A DNA stretch of 64,000 nucleotides from Aquatica leii (lineage: Eukaryota; Arthropoda; Insecta; Coleoptera; Lampyridae): assembly GCA_035610365.1 (NCBI GenBank), contig CM069432.1:222044532-222108531 (forward strand). Direction: 5' to 3'. Positions 33,549 to 45,724 of the stretch are shown piece by piece (within the stretch, counting starts at the first letter, position 1; the number at the start of each line of letters is the position of its first letter). The position numbers and the translations under genes were made by a program. The notes beneath the pieces were generated by a model. That model did not search any database. It saw only the letters and a program-made list of their open reading frames with translations, and had not been told where the DNA came from.

Positions 33549-33695
33549 TGTTGTAAATAAGAGCTATTAGCAACAGGATGTGTGTAACTATGGAAATAAG
33601 ATTGACATACATACATATATTTCCATCATTGCTTGCATAAAATTGTACTACAAGTTAATAAATACAAATTCATTAATTTGTGTATGTCAATTACA
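33549..33695 (+). repeat. Gypsy 3' LTR
   Basis: About 147 bp, TGTTGTAAAT to GTCAATTACA. Aligns with 31414-31559 over its length. Contains an ATTAATAAATA-type signal near the centre in the typical poly-A position. Confidence 0.72.
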
Positions 33696-33699
33696 ACTA

Positions 33700-36195
33700 T
33701 CCCAAAATTCACAAAGTTTGAAACTGCTTTTTTCATTTAAAAAGAGTATAAAAGACGCAAATTAGAAAAAATACTATTAAAAAAATCGTTTCATAAGACC
33801 TATTTTGCACTCTACTTCTAGAAAACGAACCGTGAATTTGTGTAAAAAAATTTGTTTTTCAATATACTATTAATGTGCCTGAAATAATTTAACCTGAAGT
33901 AAGCGTATAACCAAAAGCGCGCGAGTCAATTTAAAGTTGCGTTAACTTAAATATTACCTGTCAAATTCTACTAAACTTAATTTATTAAAAATGTAAAAAC
34001 AAAAAAATTTATATTTTGGTAATAAATAATTTAGTTTTACTAATAATATTATATTATAAAAAATTATAAAAAACTTATTGACATTCTTAGCTATAATTTG
34101 CACGTTACTGTTTTTTTTCTTATTATATAAACAATAATTAAAAACTAATATTTTAATTTAAACATAAGTTGCATTTGTCAAGCATGTTTTTTATATAGGT
34201 ACATGACATAGAGTTTGTAAAATCAACTTGTTTAAATACTTTGAAATATTATTGATTTCTTTTTATTATTTAAAAGCTTGATTGCAAATTGATTGCAATT
34301 TTGTTTTTTGTTTTAAGCATAATATTTTTTGTTGTAATGATGGTTTGTTTAGGTTAATATTAGCATTTTTTTGTATATAGAGCAGTAACGGTAAAAAATA
34401 CGTTCAAGGCATTTAGAAAACATACAGTAGAAACTACATTTTAAAACAATACTTAAAGTTTAGTGAAGTTTGGTAATAAGATACTTATTTAGCTGAAGCA
34501 TCTTTAAGTATATTGAAAAGTAGCATAATCTTTTGAATTTTAACTAAAACATTTATGTTATTTAATATTTAAATTCTGTATGTAATTTAAGCTAAATAAA
34601 AAAAATATGTTTCAAGTTACTTTAATCTTGTTTAATTATTTTTAATTTTTAATTTGCTTACTATACATTTTTTTATATAAATCAAATAATTGGAACTTGT
34701 TTGTGTTTTATTATCAAACTGTGCTTGGAATAACGTAAATTTTAACTTAGCAAACTTTTTATCTACATTAAAAAAACCAATTATAATGCGTTCTACCACC
34801 GTAATTAAAATTGTCGTGCTATTTAACTGTAATTAGTAATCTCTCTGCTACACAAGTGGTGTACATGGAATATGTACAAAATGTCATTTCTCGTCGTTTA
34901 GCGTCAGCGTTTTAACTTTAGCTCATATTTTACCTACTCTTGTAACTTTTACCTATTAAACAGTCAAAAAATATGTGCAGAGCAAACTGCACTAATAAAG
35001 TTATAATAAATTTTAAAATAGTAATGTTTAAAAGTTGTTAAAAAAAGTCAAACTAATATTTGATAAATAAAATTAATGTTGCTTTTTCTTCTAAAATACG
35101 CAAAAAAAATTTGTTTTCCGATTGTATCACTTTTTCTAAAACGAATGTAAAAAAAACTAAAAGTAAAACTAAAAACGATTGTATTTACTTTTGAAGTAAT
35201 TTATAGATATCTTAGACTAAATAATGAACGTTTATAGAGGGTAAACATATAATTATTGTAATTTTATTATGTGTTGTTTTTTAATTAAAAATTCTAGGTT
35301 TGTATTGTAAATAGGTATGTTTTTATATTTTATTTATAAATTAATGTGTTTATTGAGTTTTAGTAAAAGATTAAAGCTAATATTTTAAGAAACATTGTAT
35401 AACTTTTATATTAGTTTGACAATATGTTAATTAATAAATAAAATATTTAAATTTATATAATTTTTAACTAAATACATTTTAAATAACATCAAAGTACATG
35501 TACATGGGTTTGCCCTTTAGTTAATTTTAATTTCAAGTTAATTGTATTTAAATACATATGTAGGCATTACTTTCGTTTTAAATTTAAAGAAACCTAAATT
35601 TTATGTGTACACCAAGCTAGAATTCTGTTATCAAAGTTTATATAGTTTAAAATTGTGTTTCTCTTAAACGTATAATTAAATAAAAATTAAATTAAGTTAT
35701 AATTTTCCTAAATTATTTTATAATAACAACATTTCATTTTACTAAAAATGTGAACCCAGTGTTCCTTTTTGTATATAAATTACGCAAATCGCTTTTACAA
35801 CAATTTGAGAAATATGCTTTGATCTATCAAAAACAAAATAAATAAAATGTTTAAACATTTGTTAAATTGTAGCAACTAGTAGGTTAATAAAATAAATTTT
35901 AGAAGACAATTGTTATATAACAAAAAAGAAATTTTATTTTATTTATTGTTTGTGGTTACGTTTAAATAATGCTTTTTACTTTGTTTTTAACATGCTTAGA
36001 CAAAAAGTGTTGTTAATAATGAAAGTTCTAGTGATATTGTAAAAAGGTGATTTTTACATTATTTAAATAATTGTTGCTTAAACAATAAACCACTAAAAAC
36101 GGCTTATATTAAAACTTAAACCTGAGAACATATACTATTTCGATAAATTGGTATCCATTTTTGATCCAAAATTAATGCAATTGGCCTTTCAATTA
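33700..36195. other. AT-rich gene-free region
   Basis: No coding sequence, RNA gene or clear repeat seen over 2.5 kb. Confidence 0.45.
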
Positions 36196-36199
36196 AAAA

Positions 36200-36870
36200 T
36201 TACTAGGTGTTAATAGAAAAGGATCACAAGGATCATCTGAGACAAAACAAAATGGTCGTTAATTGATACAAGGTTCAGAGGTCAATTTCGGTTCTCGTAA
36301 GGTTCGCTTTAAATGTGATTTTACTAATTTTACTCATGATTCCCAAATTCCACCAAAACTTGGAGCTCTCAGAGGAATAAAGTTCCACTTAATACCTTTA
36401 TTATTTAATTTTGTGTTAGTTTTTTTCTTATTTTTTTTTAATCTTATAACTCTTTTAATTCGTTGTACGCGCCAACATAATTGGTGCCGTTCTCAATATT
36501 TATTTCTACAGACAAGCACGTCGAAGAATTGAAATAAATGCATCTGTGCTTAACTCACTTACCAGCTTTGAATGACATGCCTTAGTGGTAAAACAAATAG
36601 AAATGCATATATGTATATCCCTTTGAACATTTACAATTTTTTGATTTACTATTTTGTATAAAAGTTGGAACCGCAACGTTTGTTCCACATATTTCAAAAA
36701 CTGTAATTGGTGTTTTTCGCAAAACTAGCAAATTTCTCATTATTTGGAGGGATACTGATTTTGGTTCTGCTTTAAAACAGAAAAGTTTCTTACAATTTTT
36801 TTGACAAAGTTTTTGCGGCAATCGGCCAAAATTGCTTGCGGATTTCTGAGAGAAGCAAGTTAAAACCATA
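36200..36870 (-). pseudogene. BEL/Pao retrotransposon integrase
   Basis: Minus strand, reading down from 36870 through several frames. 36723 leads into a core start with KYVEQTLRFQLLYKIV, then about 36640-36540 reads DIHICISICFTTKACHSKLV and SELSTDAFISILRRACL, the strongly conserved BEL/Pao core (YICxFxCFxTKAxHLELVSDLSTDAFxxxLRRF). Next, near 36510-36460, NGTNYVGAYNELKEL is the block with the second catalytic Asp, here lost just before NG. Finally, 36365-36210 gives FGGIWES, VKLVKSHLKRT and RPFCFVSDD, matching the integrase C-terminal half (APHFGGLWEAxVKSxKxHLxR...NSRPLxPLSDDP). Frame changes throughout: inactive. It is a different copy from that at 17-18.6 kb, and the frame at 36263-36532 on the plus strand is a shadow. 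Confidence 0.78.
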
Positions 36871-36874
36871 ATGA

Positions 36875-37615
36875 AACAACCTTAGATGTGTTTTTATTTA
36901 AATCATGATTACGTGGCAATAATAATGGATGTTTCTTATAAAAACTATTATCTGAATTTGAAATTCTTTCACTCTCACAAAATAGTCCGTTTTTGTTTAA
37001 AAATAGTTACAATAAAATTAATTTGTTTCCGTGTTTCTTTAATTCGGTTAATTTGCTTTTAGATTCAACCATTTGACATATATTTACTAAATTAGTTAAT
37101 AAATCTTTTAATTCTAAAACTGTTAACAATCCGAAGTTTGTATTTTTCAAAAAATTTTAAGGGTTTTTTATAAATCGCAATACGTAAGCGAAAACACCTT
37201 GTAATTTATTCAATGATAAATTCTGAAAATAGATCGAACAAATTAATAATTTAATAAACTCTTGCCAAATGTAGCAATTGCTTTTACCGTAACTTTCAGT
37301 CAGTTAGGTACAAAACATTGATAAATGTTTAATACCTTAATTTTTTAGATTGATTATTATTTTAAAGTCAGATAAATAATTAAAGCTGTTTTACTAATTA
37401 TTAGTAATTTTTTAATACAAAATCAAAAGCTTGACTAAATATTAATAAATTCGTTAAACAACATCAATTTTATTAAATAATTAATTATTGGCAAATAATC
37501 TTACAAACAACTATAATTAATCTTACAAGCAATTTTTTCAAATAATTAATTATTGCTAATTAATTTTATTTTATATATATTTTAAGTATTTATCTTGATA
37601 TTAAATACCTAAATT
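36875..37615. other. AT-rich non-coding DNA
   Basis: Nothing recognised; contains several ATTAATTATT-like runs near 37470-37560. Confidence 0.45.
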
Positions 37616-37619
37616 GTCA

Positions 37620-39620
37620 TCTTGATGATCAGCATTCTCAGGTTCTTCCACTATAAAAAACAAACTAAGCAATTTGGATCTGAAAAACTAAAGAGACAAG
37701 AAAATTATGAGAAACAAAAATAAATTACCTAATTCTTTCTCCAGCGACTGACTGACAAAATCCGGTAATTGATATCTATCAAACCAATGAAAATCATATT
37801 CATCATCTTCTAATATCCAGCCATTATTTTTGAGGCTGACAATATTGTGTACTTGAATTGTTCAAACACTATAAATATATTTAGCCTGTGGAAACTGTTG
37901 CCAAAGTTCACTTTCACAAGATAGTAAGTTATTAACATCGAAGTCTACATTACCAAACAAATGCAATGTGTCAAAACTGAAAAATGCTTGTTGGTACTCT
38001 TCATTTTTTTCTTTGTTTGCTTGTTTTGAGAAATGCTAGATTATAATCGCACCCAGTGATAGCATGATATCCTGATAAATTTCGACACAACAATGATCTT
38101 AACTGTTTCTAAATAGTATTAATATCAACATATTTCTACTTGTTACCAGTGGCGACCAATATCCACAAGTGGGAACCATCATTTTTCAAATAATACATAT
38201 TTCTCAGAATTATCTTGCTCGGGACACAATAAATTTTTATCGGATAACTTCATTGTTAAACACTGTAAAAGAGTGGAATCGTTGAAAATTAATAAAATCT
38301 TGATTAGTGCTAATAAATGGAATCATCTCATCAGTCGCCCAGTGTACCTAATATAAAAAAGTCAATACGAGTCTGTTTGAAATGAGTATTTTTTAGCTCT
38401 TTTGCAAAATCTAATGGACGAACCAGTAATGCTGAGTTCTAATTATGATCCATGACGACGAGATCTCTTATAATATTTTATAAAAAATACTGATCAAGAA
38501 TGACATTATATCTCGTTGCTTTCAATTGTGTCACCATTTGTAAATTTTTTTTTAAGATACTCCTAAAAGTTTTAGGCACATTTTTTATAGCATGGAGCAA
38601 GAAAAAACCATCAATTAACACAGTATCGATGTGAGAAAGTGAATTGTGTTGGACGCTTTTTTTCCAAGATTTCATCAATACGGAATTTTGGGTTGTACAA
38701 ATGCCACAGTCAAAATAATACATAGACAATGGCATTGGAGTTATGGGATATGATAAAATTTTGATCATATATACTTTGTGATAAATTGACATTACATGCA
38801 CTGGTCTAAACAGATCCGTCTGAATACGTACTTCCAGCACTTTGCCACCTACCTTCGTTATTGTTTTTATATTATATGTATATGGCATAATCTAATGAAA
38901 AGTTTTTCAGTGGTACTTTTTTAATGTTAATAAATTTTTGAAACTGTTTAGTATTATTTTTCATATTATGGTTAGTTAACTCGACTGTAACATCTTGTTC
39001 ATCTTATAAGTCTGAAAATTTATAAACATAATTAATTATTGTTTATCTTATATCATGACTGACAGCCCACCGTTGACGTGCTAATATAAAATTGGCGAAT
39101 TGTATTATTCCTAAAATAATATAAATTTTACAATGTTAAATTTTTGTTTCAATTTTTATCAATCAAAAGTTATAATAAAATAATGTAAAAGTTATGTTCA
39201 TTGTAAATTAATTTTGCTTGATGTTGATTACTTGTAAGTCTCCTGGCTTTATCTGCATTAATCGTTTGTTCCAGAACTAAATCAATTGGTTGCTTAGAAA
39301 AAGGATTACTAGTTTTCTGAATGCTTAAACGCAAGTCAGGATAAGTTTCCCAACTTTTAGAAAATTATCACCGCAATTTAACTGTTAATTGCACATGAAA
39401 AATAAGTTCGTAATTTTCCGCAGTACAAACTTAAATAATTCAAAATTTTCGTATCCAATGCTTCTTGACAAAGTTAGATAATAATGAACAAGGTTTATAT
39501 AAATTAAATACAAGTGTGATGTTTTACCGAACTCGCTATGAAGGGTTTGCTGCTTATAAATATTATAGGTATTTAATAAAACTTTAAGCTTTTCATTCTC
39601 AATTGTACGTGACGATATTA
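37620..39620 (-). pseudogene. Uncharacterised repetitive arthropod gene family, possible PIN/FEN-like nuclease
   Basis: A long minus-strand coding relic, most of a gene of some 650 or more codons. In order: about 39560-39430, TSHLYLIYINLVHYYLTLSR; near 39300-39235, PIDLVLEQTINADKARRLTS; about 39110-38930, LARQRWAVSHDIR and DEQDVTVELTNHNMKNNTKQ; 38888-38478 is open for 136 codons with ILSYPITPMPLSMYYFDCGI, then VLIDGFFLLHAIKNVPKTF and a segment ending ATRYNVILDQYF; near 38090-38040, NLSGYHAITGCDYN. I recognise this pattern as a high-copy, unnamed protein family in arthropods and other invertebrates. The IDG-LLH and later acidic segment recall PIN/FEN nucleases, which is an inference. Several stops and frameshifts. 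Not a known domestic gene; probably a mobile element. Confidence 0.55.
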
Positions 39621-39639
39621 AAGAAGTTTTTAGTCGTGT

Positions 39640-41925
39640 AATTGAAAATTTGAAAAGAATAAGAATAACGTTTAATTTTTACATTATCTTTAAAATATAA
39701 GCGGCATAGTTGACGTTATTAATTTTAAGATATCCAAAGACCTATAATAACTCTTACGATTTCATCGATTTTGACATTTTCCCGTTCGTCCTCTTTCATT
39801 TTTATAATGTTTTTGCACAGAGCAGCTAAAAAGTACGATCTGGGTTTAATGAACTCTTTAGACAATTTATTGTTGTTTATTTACTTTTTTAATGGATGTT
39901 TACTACATTACCTATACTACAAGGTCACATAATTAGTAAATAATCTTGATCTCACAGTTATAACCTTGTAATGAGTTTTGGTAGGCTATTGTACATAATT
40001 TGCAGTAAGTTTGTTTAATATCAGCTGTACCTCCTACAATTATTTGCTACAAAATTCATTTTTCAATAGAATAAGCAGAATATATAATCATTCTTTTATA
40101 TTTTAAAATACAAAACGTTTATATTGCAGCAATTGATCAGTTTGTTGGATAAAATAGAATATAAAATACGTTGTATAAACGGTCTATTGTTTATACAACT
40201 AATTTAATAATATATTGTTATTAACGTTAAAATTTAAAAAGTATTAACAATAATTGTTGTTAATATTTATTAATTTGCTATTTTTACGTATGGATAAAAA
40301 ATAATTTAATTGAGCAAGTTTAATTATTTATACTTTACTTAAAAAATAAACTTTTTATGTGATTAAAATTAAAACATTTTTTTTAAAAAGAGTAATTTAT
40401 TAAAAACTGTTGATAAATTACTAGCATTTTAAATAAAACACAGTTTAAGAATTTAATGCAAAAGTTAGGTTCGATGGAGTTTAAATTTTGGCCAGGTCAA
40501 TAATGTAAATATAGTGACTCGTATTTCGGTGTATAACAAAAACATACCCTTAAGTAATATTCCGTTTAAAACATTTTTTTCATGGACATTTAAAACCTAT
40601 TATAAACAGAGAATGTTGTAACTGTGTAAAAAAAACTTTACAAAAATTTAATGTTATGACTAAAAACAATAAAAGGTTGCCAGAATGCGTTAGGGACTGC
40701 TGTTAAATAGATCGCTTCAAATGAAATTTTAGTTAAAAACAGAAATAAACACACGGCATATAGTATTTAAAACAACGTATAAAGCAAAGATCGTTAAAGC
40801 AACTTTTCATAAAGAAGAAATTATTAGAAATAAAATAAATAAAGATATCGATTTTAATGATTTCTTTTTATAGTATGGATAATATCCGTGTATATTTTTA
40901 TATATTAGTAATAAAAATTCGAAACTTAAAATAGACGTAATTTAATTTTTAATCAATTTTTATCCAAGCTCGCTTTTAGTTTATTTATTATTTAACTCAA
41001 TAGACAGGTTTTAATTTTAAACATTATTATATTCTTTTATTTATTTATGCATTAAAGACATTAAGATGTTTATGTACTAAAGCAACAAGTTTAAAAAATC
41101 GATTGCCGCTAGCGCTGAATGGTTTTAGGTCGCTGGAAACGATATACATCAACTAATGCTTGTGGTAAATATTTTTATTACCACCAGAATAATCATTTAA
41201 TATTCATATGATTGTTATCTGTTATATCAAGTTTATCTTTACGAGTAACAAACAGTACATTGCTTTTTGAAAAACTGCTCACAAAACAAAGAACGAAAAC
41301 GATGAATAGAAGAAAACAATTGAAATTTACAAAAAATATTCTGGAAAAAAACTACGACAGCAACGGAAAATATACTGTCCCCAAAAGTACAAAAGAAATT
41401 GATTACAGATACTCATTAATAGAATAGTTTTGTTAAATTATTTTGAAAATTGGTATGTTAAACTACGTTATTGTTATCATTATTCTAATTTACCTATTTA
41501 AACTATAGTTTATTTTTTTCCAAATTTGCTCTGGCAAAGTTTTCTATACTCAAGAAAACGATAGAATTGAAACAAAATATTGAAATTGTAAAATACGTTA
41601 GTAATTTATTTAAAACACGGATCTAAATGAGATGAACAAAAAAAATCAAAAGGTACTTGAGAAGAAGTTTATTCAAGAAGCACCAAACGAAATGTTTCTT
41701 ATATGATATTAGTAGCGTTTCTGTTTGAGAAGTTATAAGGTAGTAGGTGAAAGAAATTAGTATTTAAAAACATACCTGTGTGTGTTTGCTTTATGGTTAA
41801 GTTGTATTCTTCGTTCTCTTATTTTGTTAAATAACAGTTACTTAATTAGAAATTTAACAGTTAGTTTTTTTTTCTATTCATACATACATTAGAAAATCAA
41901 TGTTTTCTATTTTTTGATGTTGAGA
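39640..41925. other. AT-rich gene-free region
   Basis: No supported feature. 41212-41427 is open for 71 codons, Lys/Asn rich, with no recognised motif. Confidence 0.42.
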
Positions 41926-41929
41926 ATCT

Positions 41930-42500
41930 TTGTTCTAAAATTTATTCTAAAGAATCAGTTAAATTAATTCATAAGATTTTGTTTTCTTCCTATCTTCACA
42001 ATTTAAATATGATTCAAATCAATTGTATTATGTATTTATGAAATTTTTAAGCAAATTTTTTATTTTAGAGATTATATTTTTATTTAAAACATCCATCGGC
42101 TCTAACTTATCTTTTTAAGGTACTGAAATATTTATAGTTTTCAGTGGTAATTAAAATGATAATTCTTTACATCACAACATCACTTTTACTTTAGAGCTAG
42201 AAAAAGATGCACGTTTACTTTTCTTAGATATCCTAATAATTTGTCATAATGATCATTTTGAATTTGATATTTTCTTCACGTCCGCATTCAAATAAAATGG
42301 GCGCTTTTTGTTTCTTCTTTAACAGACTTCTAACATATCCGCTTAATCAATCTTCTCTCAATAAAAAATTAGGAGATCATTAAACAAAGAGCTTTTAACA
42401 ATAAGTATCACATTAAACACATTATGTTTTTGATCTTTCAGGATCTTGTGAGCCGCGACCTTGAGTGAAAAGGTAAAACTAACGATTAGTAACTTAAAAT
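41930..42500 (+). pseudogene. Penelope-like reverse transcriptase, thumb region
   Basis: After a weak YVDD-like area near 42115-42160, about 42185-42270 reads FTLELEKDARLLFLDILIIC and then HFEFDIFFTSAF, the typical post-YVDD block of Penelope-like RTs (IKFTxExExDxxLPFLDxxIxRxxxxFxxxIxRKPT). Next, NRLLTYPLNQSSL-like and KEIIKQRAFNNKYHIKH-like sequence (about 42320-42420) is the thumb. There is no endonuclease after it; instead the SINE-like repeat starts at 42536. Frame changes and stops show it is inactive. It differs in sequence from the other Penelope pieces in the window. Confidence 0.7.
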
Positions 42501-42535
42501 TTTTGATTTAAAGTGCCAAACTGAAAAACTGGAGT

Positions 42536-42841
42536 TGTTGTCATAAAACCACTTTGAAGTAATTTGTACACGTTTGATTGACTTTATAGCATGCTCTAAT
42601 TTTTTTGATATTTTTCTCTTCTATTTCACTAAGATATAACCGAAATATGGCAAATTGAGCTTATGTTATCATAACTACTAACCACCATATTTGTGCGCTT
42701 TGATATTGCTTTCCCCTTTAGTAAATCATTAACAATTATTTTTTTTAACGTATCTTGCTTACCCTTCAAGATATGAAATTTTTTTCTAAAAAAAATCGTC
42801 GCAGGCAAGATTAGAACCTAGATTATATTTGTAAATCCATT

Positions 42842-42872
<31 letters not shown>

Positions 42873-43047
42873 ACACACCAGACACACAGAATCACATACA
42901 CGCAGACACACAAACACATACACAGACACTCAAATTTTTTTTGTCAAAAATACATTTTTCTGATTCAAATCTTGAAATGTAAAATTATGCAAAAAAAATT
43001 TTTTGAAAAAAATTCCGATCGCTATAATTTCTTTATAGGAAAGTAAA
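42536..43047 (-). repeat. Dispersed SINE-like repeat, copy 2
   Basis: Same family and orientation as 1622-2174. The tRNA-like segment is present but its B box has decayed (GGTTCTAATCT). A CA microsatellite has expanded at the place where copy 1 has only a short CA tract. Confidence 0.6.
42839..42928 (+). repeat. CA microsatellite inside the SINE-like repeat
   Basis: (CA)n with interruptions (CATA, CAGA, AATCA, CGCAGA). Copy 1 of the host repeat has a much shorter equivalent at 2054-2076. Confidence 0.92.
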
Positions 43048-43489
43048 AACATAATGTGATCACAGAAGTACATTATAGAAATCTGTATTACTGATCGATT
43101 ATAGGTTCAAATTATAAATAATAATTTAATTGTTATTGTAATATACTATCGCTTATTGAAACAGGTGGTGCAATTTTGCAAGCCCGGATTCGGATAAAAA
43201 GTTTTTTGTGTGATAATAAGTTTAGTTTTTTTACGTAAATTACTTATGTATTTTTTTATGTTTAATGTTGAACTATCATTATATAGCGTATCTAAAATTT
43301 AACCATTAAGTTATAATATAAGGAGACCGCGTTTTGTATTCTAAAACGGCACTACTACCGCCATATTGATGAAACATTAGTGTTATTCTAATGTCAAATG
43401 TTAGTAGTTGCCGTTTTTCTAAGTTTTACAGTAAATTTTTATGTTTCCTGATATGTTTTTTTTTTGTAATTAAAAACATTTAAAACATA

Positions 43490-43569
43490 ATGGTTTTGTG
43501 TGTTTTACGTAGTTGTAATAGTAGAAAAGGTGTAAATAAGAAGGTATTATTGGAAAAAACATTTGACAG
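43490..43569 (+). CDS. Possible first exon of a THAP-type protein
   Basis: ATG at 43490 starts a frame with MVLCVLRSCNSRKGVNKK, which fits the start of a THAP zinc-finger domain (M-V-x-C-x(2-4)-C, then S-R-x-G-x-x-K). It ends at CAG|GTATGT, a strong splice donor, after about 27 codons. The remaining THAP signature (Cys-x2-His, AVPTIF) was not found downstream. A decayed frame at 44477-44608 might be a later exon. THAP domains occur in host regulators and in P-like transposases; either is possible. Tentative. Confidence 0.33.
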
Positions 43570-44476
43570 GTATGTACACAATATAAGCAGAACAGTATTA
43601 AAGAAATTTATACAATGACACCCCGATTAATTATTTCTTAGTTTGGTTATTAAAAATCTATTTTAATAAAATTTAAATGTCAGATTACTGTTTTTTAATA
43701 CATTTCATTTAAAATGTTGCATATTATTATTAACGAATTTCATAAATATTTTTATTAAATTAGCCATAATCTAAAAAAGAATTTTTTTACTTTAGACTAA
43801 TAAAGTTGATAGTTTCCTAATTGCGTAGATCCACAAATCTCCAGTTCAATAATTTTCTTACTGTATTCGAATTTTAGAATTATGATTATGCGTTTGAAAT
43901 GATATCAGTTACATTTTTTTTCTAAGCATAAATTCAAGTAATTTTGATAACTTATTTTAATTTTGTTAATTAACATATAAATTGTTGATTTTAAAAATTT
44001 ATACAATTAATGTTAATGCTTGAATTTTTAAGTTATCCGGGCCTGGCAAAGTTTCTATCTTGATAGTAGACTAAGCCACGCCTAGTAGTTCCACTTTGCA
44101 CATAGAAAATAGATGCTTTGTGTTATCTCCTTTTATAGGAACTTAACACATACATGTAATTATTCAACGCACCACAAAAATTTTAAAAATACATCACTAT
44201 CAACCAAAAATACTGAGTAGAGGTTTGTGCGGCATGTTCACGTGAACACTACATGTATTTGTTTACGCACGCTCTATCTTGGAAGTGAATAGACTTTAGT
44301 GTTGATCTTTATATCATTATAACTATCTAAACCAACCAAAACTAGTTTCTGCTCTTGGCTATAAAGTTTTCTAATTTTAAAAAAACTTAACATGCGCTTA
44401 TACACGAATACGTATTTCATATAATTTAATACAAAACACGTTGCGTTGAGACGATATTTTACTATAAACTTTTCTT
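43570..44476. other. Unassigned, possible intron
   Basis: No clear exon. 44030-44110 is less AT-rich but has no product I recognise. Confidence 0.3.
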
Positions 44477-44608
44477 AATCATGTAGATGCATATTTGGAA
44501 ACTCAAAATTTTCCTGCAAAAGTTACGATTAGAAGATAATTAAGAAGTGAAAATGCTAGATATCAATATGTTTTAGATTACTTACAAAATGCTAAAAGAA
44601 GTTTATAA
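44477..44608 (+). pseudogene. Unidentified protein-like segment
   Basis: A frame reading HVDAYLETQNFPAKVTIRR, a stop, then LRSENARYQYVLDYLQNAKR and a terminal stop. The second part is helical and coiled-coil-like. It could be a last exon of the putative THAP gene or part of a transposon. No family named. Confidence 0.25.
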
Positions 44609-44924
44609 TTTTTTTATTAAAAAAAAAATTACAAATAGTTTCTTAATGATTTTAATTAAATCGATAACCTAACAAAATACAATACAGTGCTATGAAACTG
44701 ACAAATTATCGCTTTATGTGTTAATTATAAACGTTAACAATTTGTTTTAAAAATGAATATTTTGATTTATCAAGAAATATAAAAATAGACATCAAAACTC
44801 GTAGTATAGTTTGCTGTATTAGACTTTGTACATTTCAACAAAAATGTGTTAATAAACAATGAAACAGTTAACAAAAATTAGTGGCAATTAACATTAATTA
44901 GACTAAATTAGTATTTAATCGTCT

Positions 44925-45720
44925 GAAGATTAACAATCTGATTCTTTATCGTCATCTGTTTCAGATTCACTAGTGTTATGAATGAGTTCGGGAACACTGT
45001 CACTCACAACTTTCCTGTCAAGTTATTCTACTTCCAGATGATTTGTCCACATGATTACATACATTTTGCCACTCGGCTGCACTAATTTTTAAAAACGTAT
45101 TTTCTGCCAACTTCAAAACATTACTTAGCTTGTATGTTGTGTTGTGTGCTTGTTTCGTATGATTCAAACAAAATACCTCGTACTGCCAACTATTTTTACA
45201 TTAAATCTTTCTTCCATGCAAATATAAGATTTGGATGTACGGAAACATTATGGTATGCCACATTGTTTAACACTAACACTAAATTTGATTCAATTTTAAC
45301 CATTTTATAAAATTAGAATGATTCATATCATCGTGGTAATCATCTGTCCAGACTTAAACATTAATAAACAATTTGGAACCAATCCTTTTCGGCTTCTAGT
45401 AATGAGAATTATTAAACGTTGACGTTTTGCAACTGGTGACTTTGAACACTTGTCACTGCTATCACCCCAACTCATCAGAACTGTATGTGAGCTGTACAAA
45501 TATGTTTCATCACAATCCACAATGTTTATTCCTTCTTCTTTATACTGTTTTAATTTTCTAAAAAACTCGATGCGTTTGATCTAATAATTACTTTTTCTAT
45601 TAATTGTTTGCGGTTATCGTGAGTTTTTTTCCATTGAAAACCAATTTTTTGTAAAAGCTTTCTAAAGAAAGATAATTTTCTTTAAAAGACAACATTGTCT
45701 TCTTTCAGTAATTCTTAAAA
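44925..45720 (-). pseudogene. DDE transposase of an IS630-like arthropod element
   Basis: Minus strand. About 45570 reads FFRKLKQYKEEGINIVDCDE, and 45520-45323 is open for 65 codons with CDETYLYSSHTVLMSW (first catalytic Asp in DET), SDKCSKSPVAKRQRLI and VPNCLLMFKSGQ. After a frame change comes VLNNVAYHNV (the second catalytic Asp changed to Asn) and then WKKDLM-WLAVRGIPFESYET-like sequence. The block with the third acidic residue (PPYHCxLNPIE in relatives) is deleted. The end is acidic, SVPELIHNTSESETDDDKES, as in the family. I recognise this as a common repetitive arthropod transposase. Stops, frameshifts and an internal deletion: inactive. Confidence 0.7.
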
Positions 45721-45724
45721 TAAA

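Larger units (their letters stand above)
31414..33695 (+). mobile_element. Degenerate Ty3/Gypsy LTR retrotransposon
   Basis: A 2.28-kb unit with two similar LTRs in direct orientation, a purine-rich tract before the right LTR and pol sequence between them. Most of gag, protease and RT are missing. A Penelope-like fragment (33045-33268) interrupts the integrase. No target-site duplication could be matched (TCTCT before, ACTAT after), and the LTRs differ at many positions, so the insertion is old. Confidence 0.75.

Noticed and set aside
31409-33700. Target-site duplication for the Gypsy element
   Set aside because: TCTCT before the left LTR and ACTAT after the right LTR do not match; either decay or slightly wrong edges.
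42839-42928. Repeated CA units considered as a possible CRISPR-like or regulatory array
   Set aside because: It is an ordinary dinucleotide microsatellite inside a dispersed repeat. No CRISPR-type repeat-spacer pattern occurs anywhere in the window.
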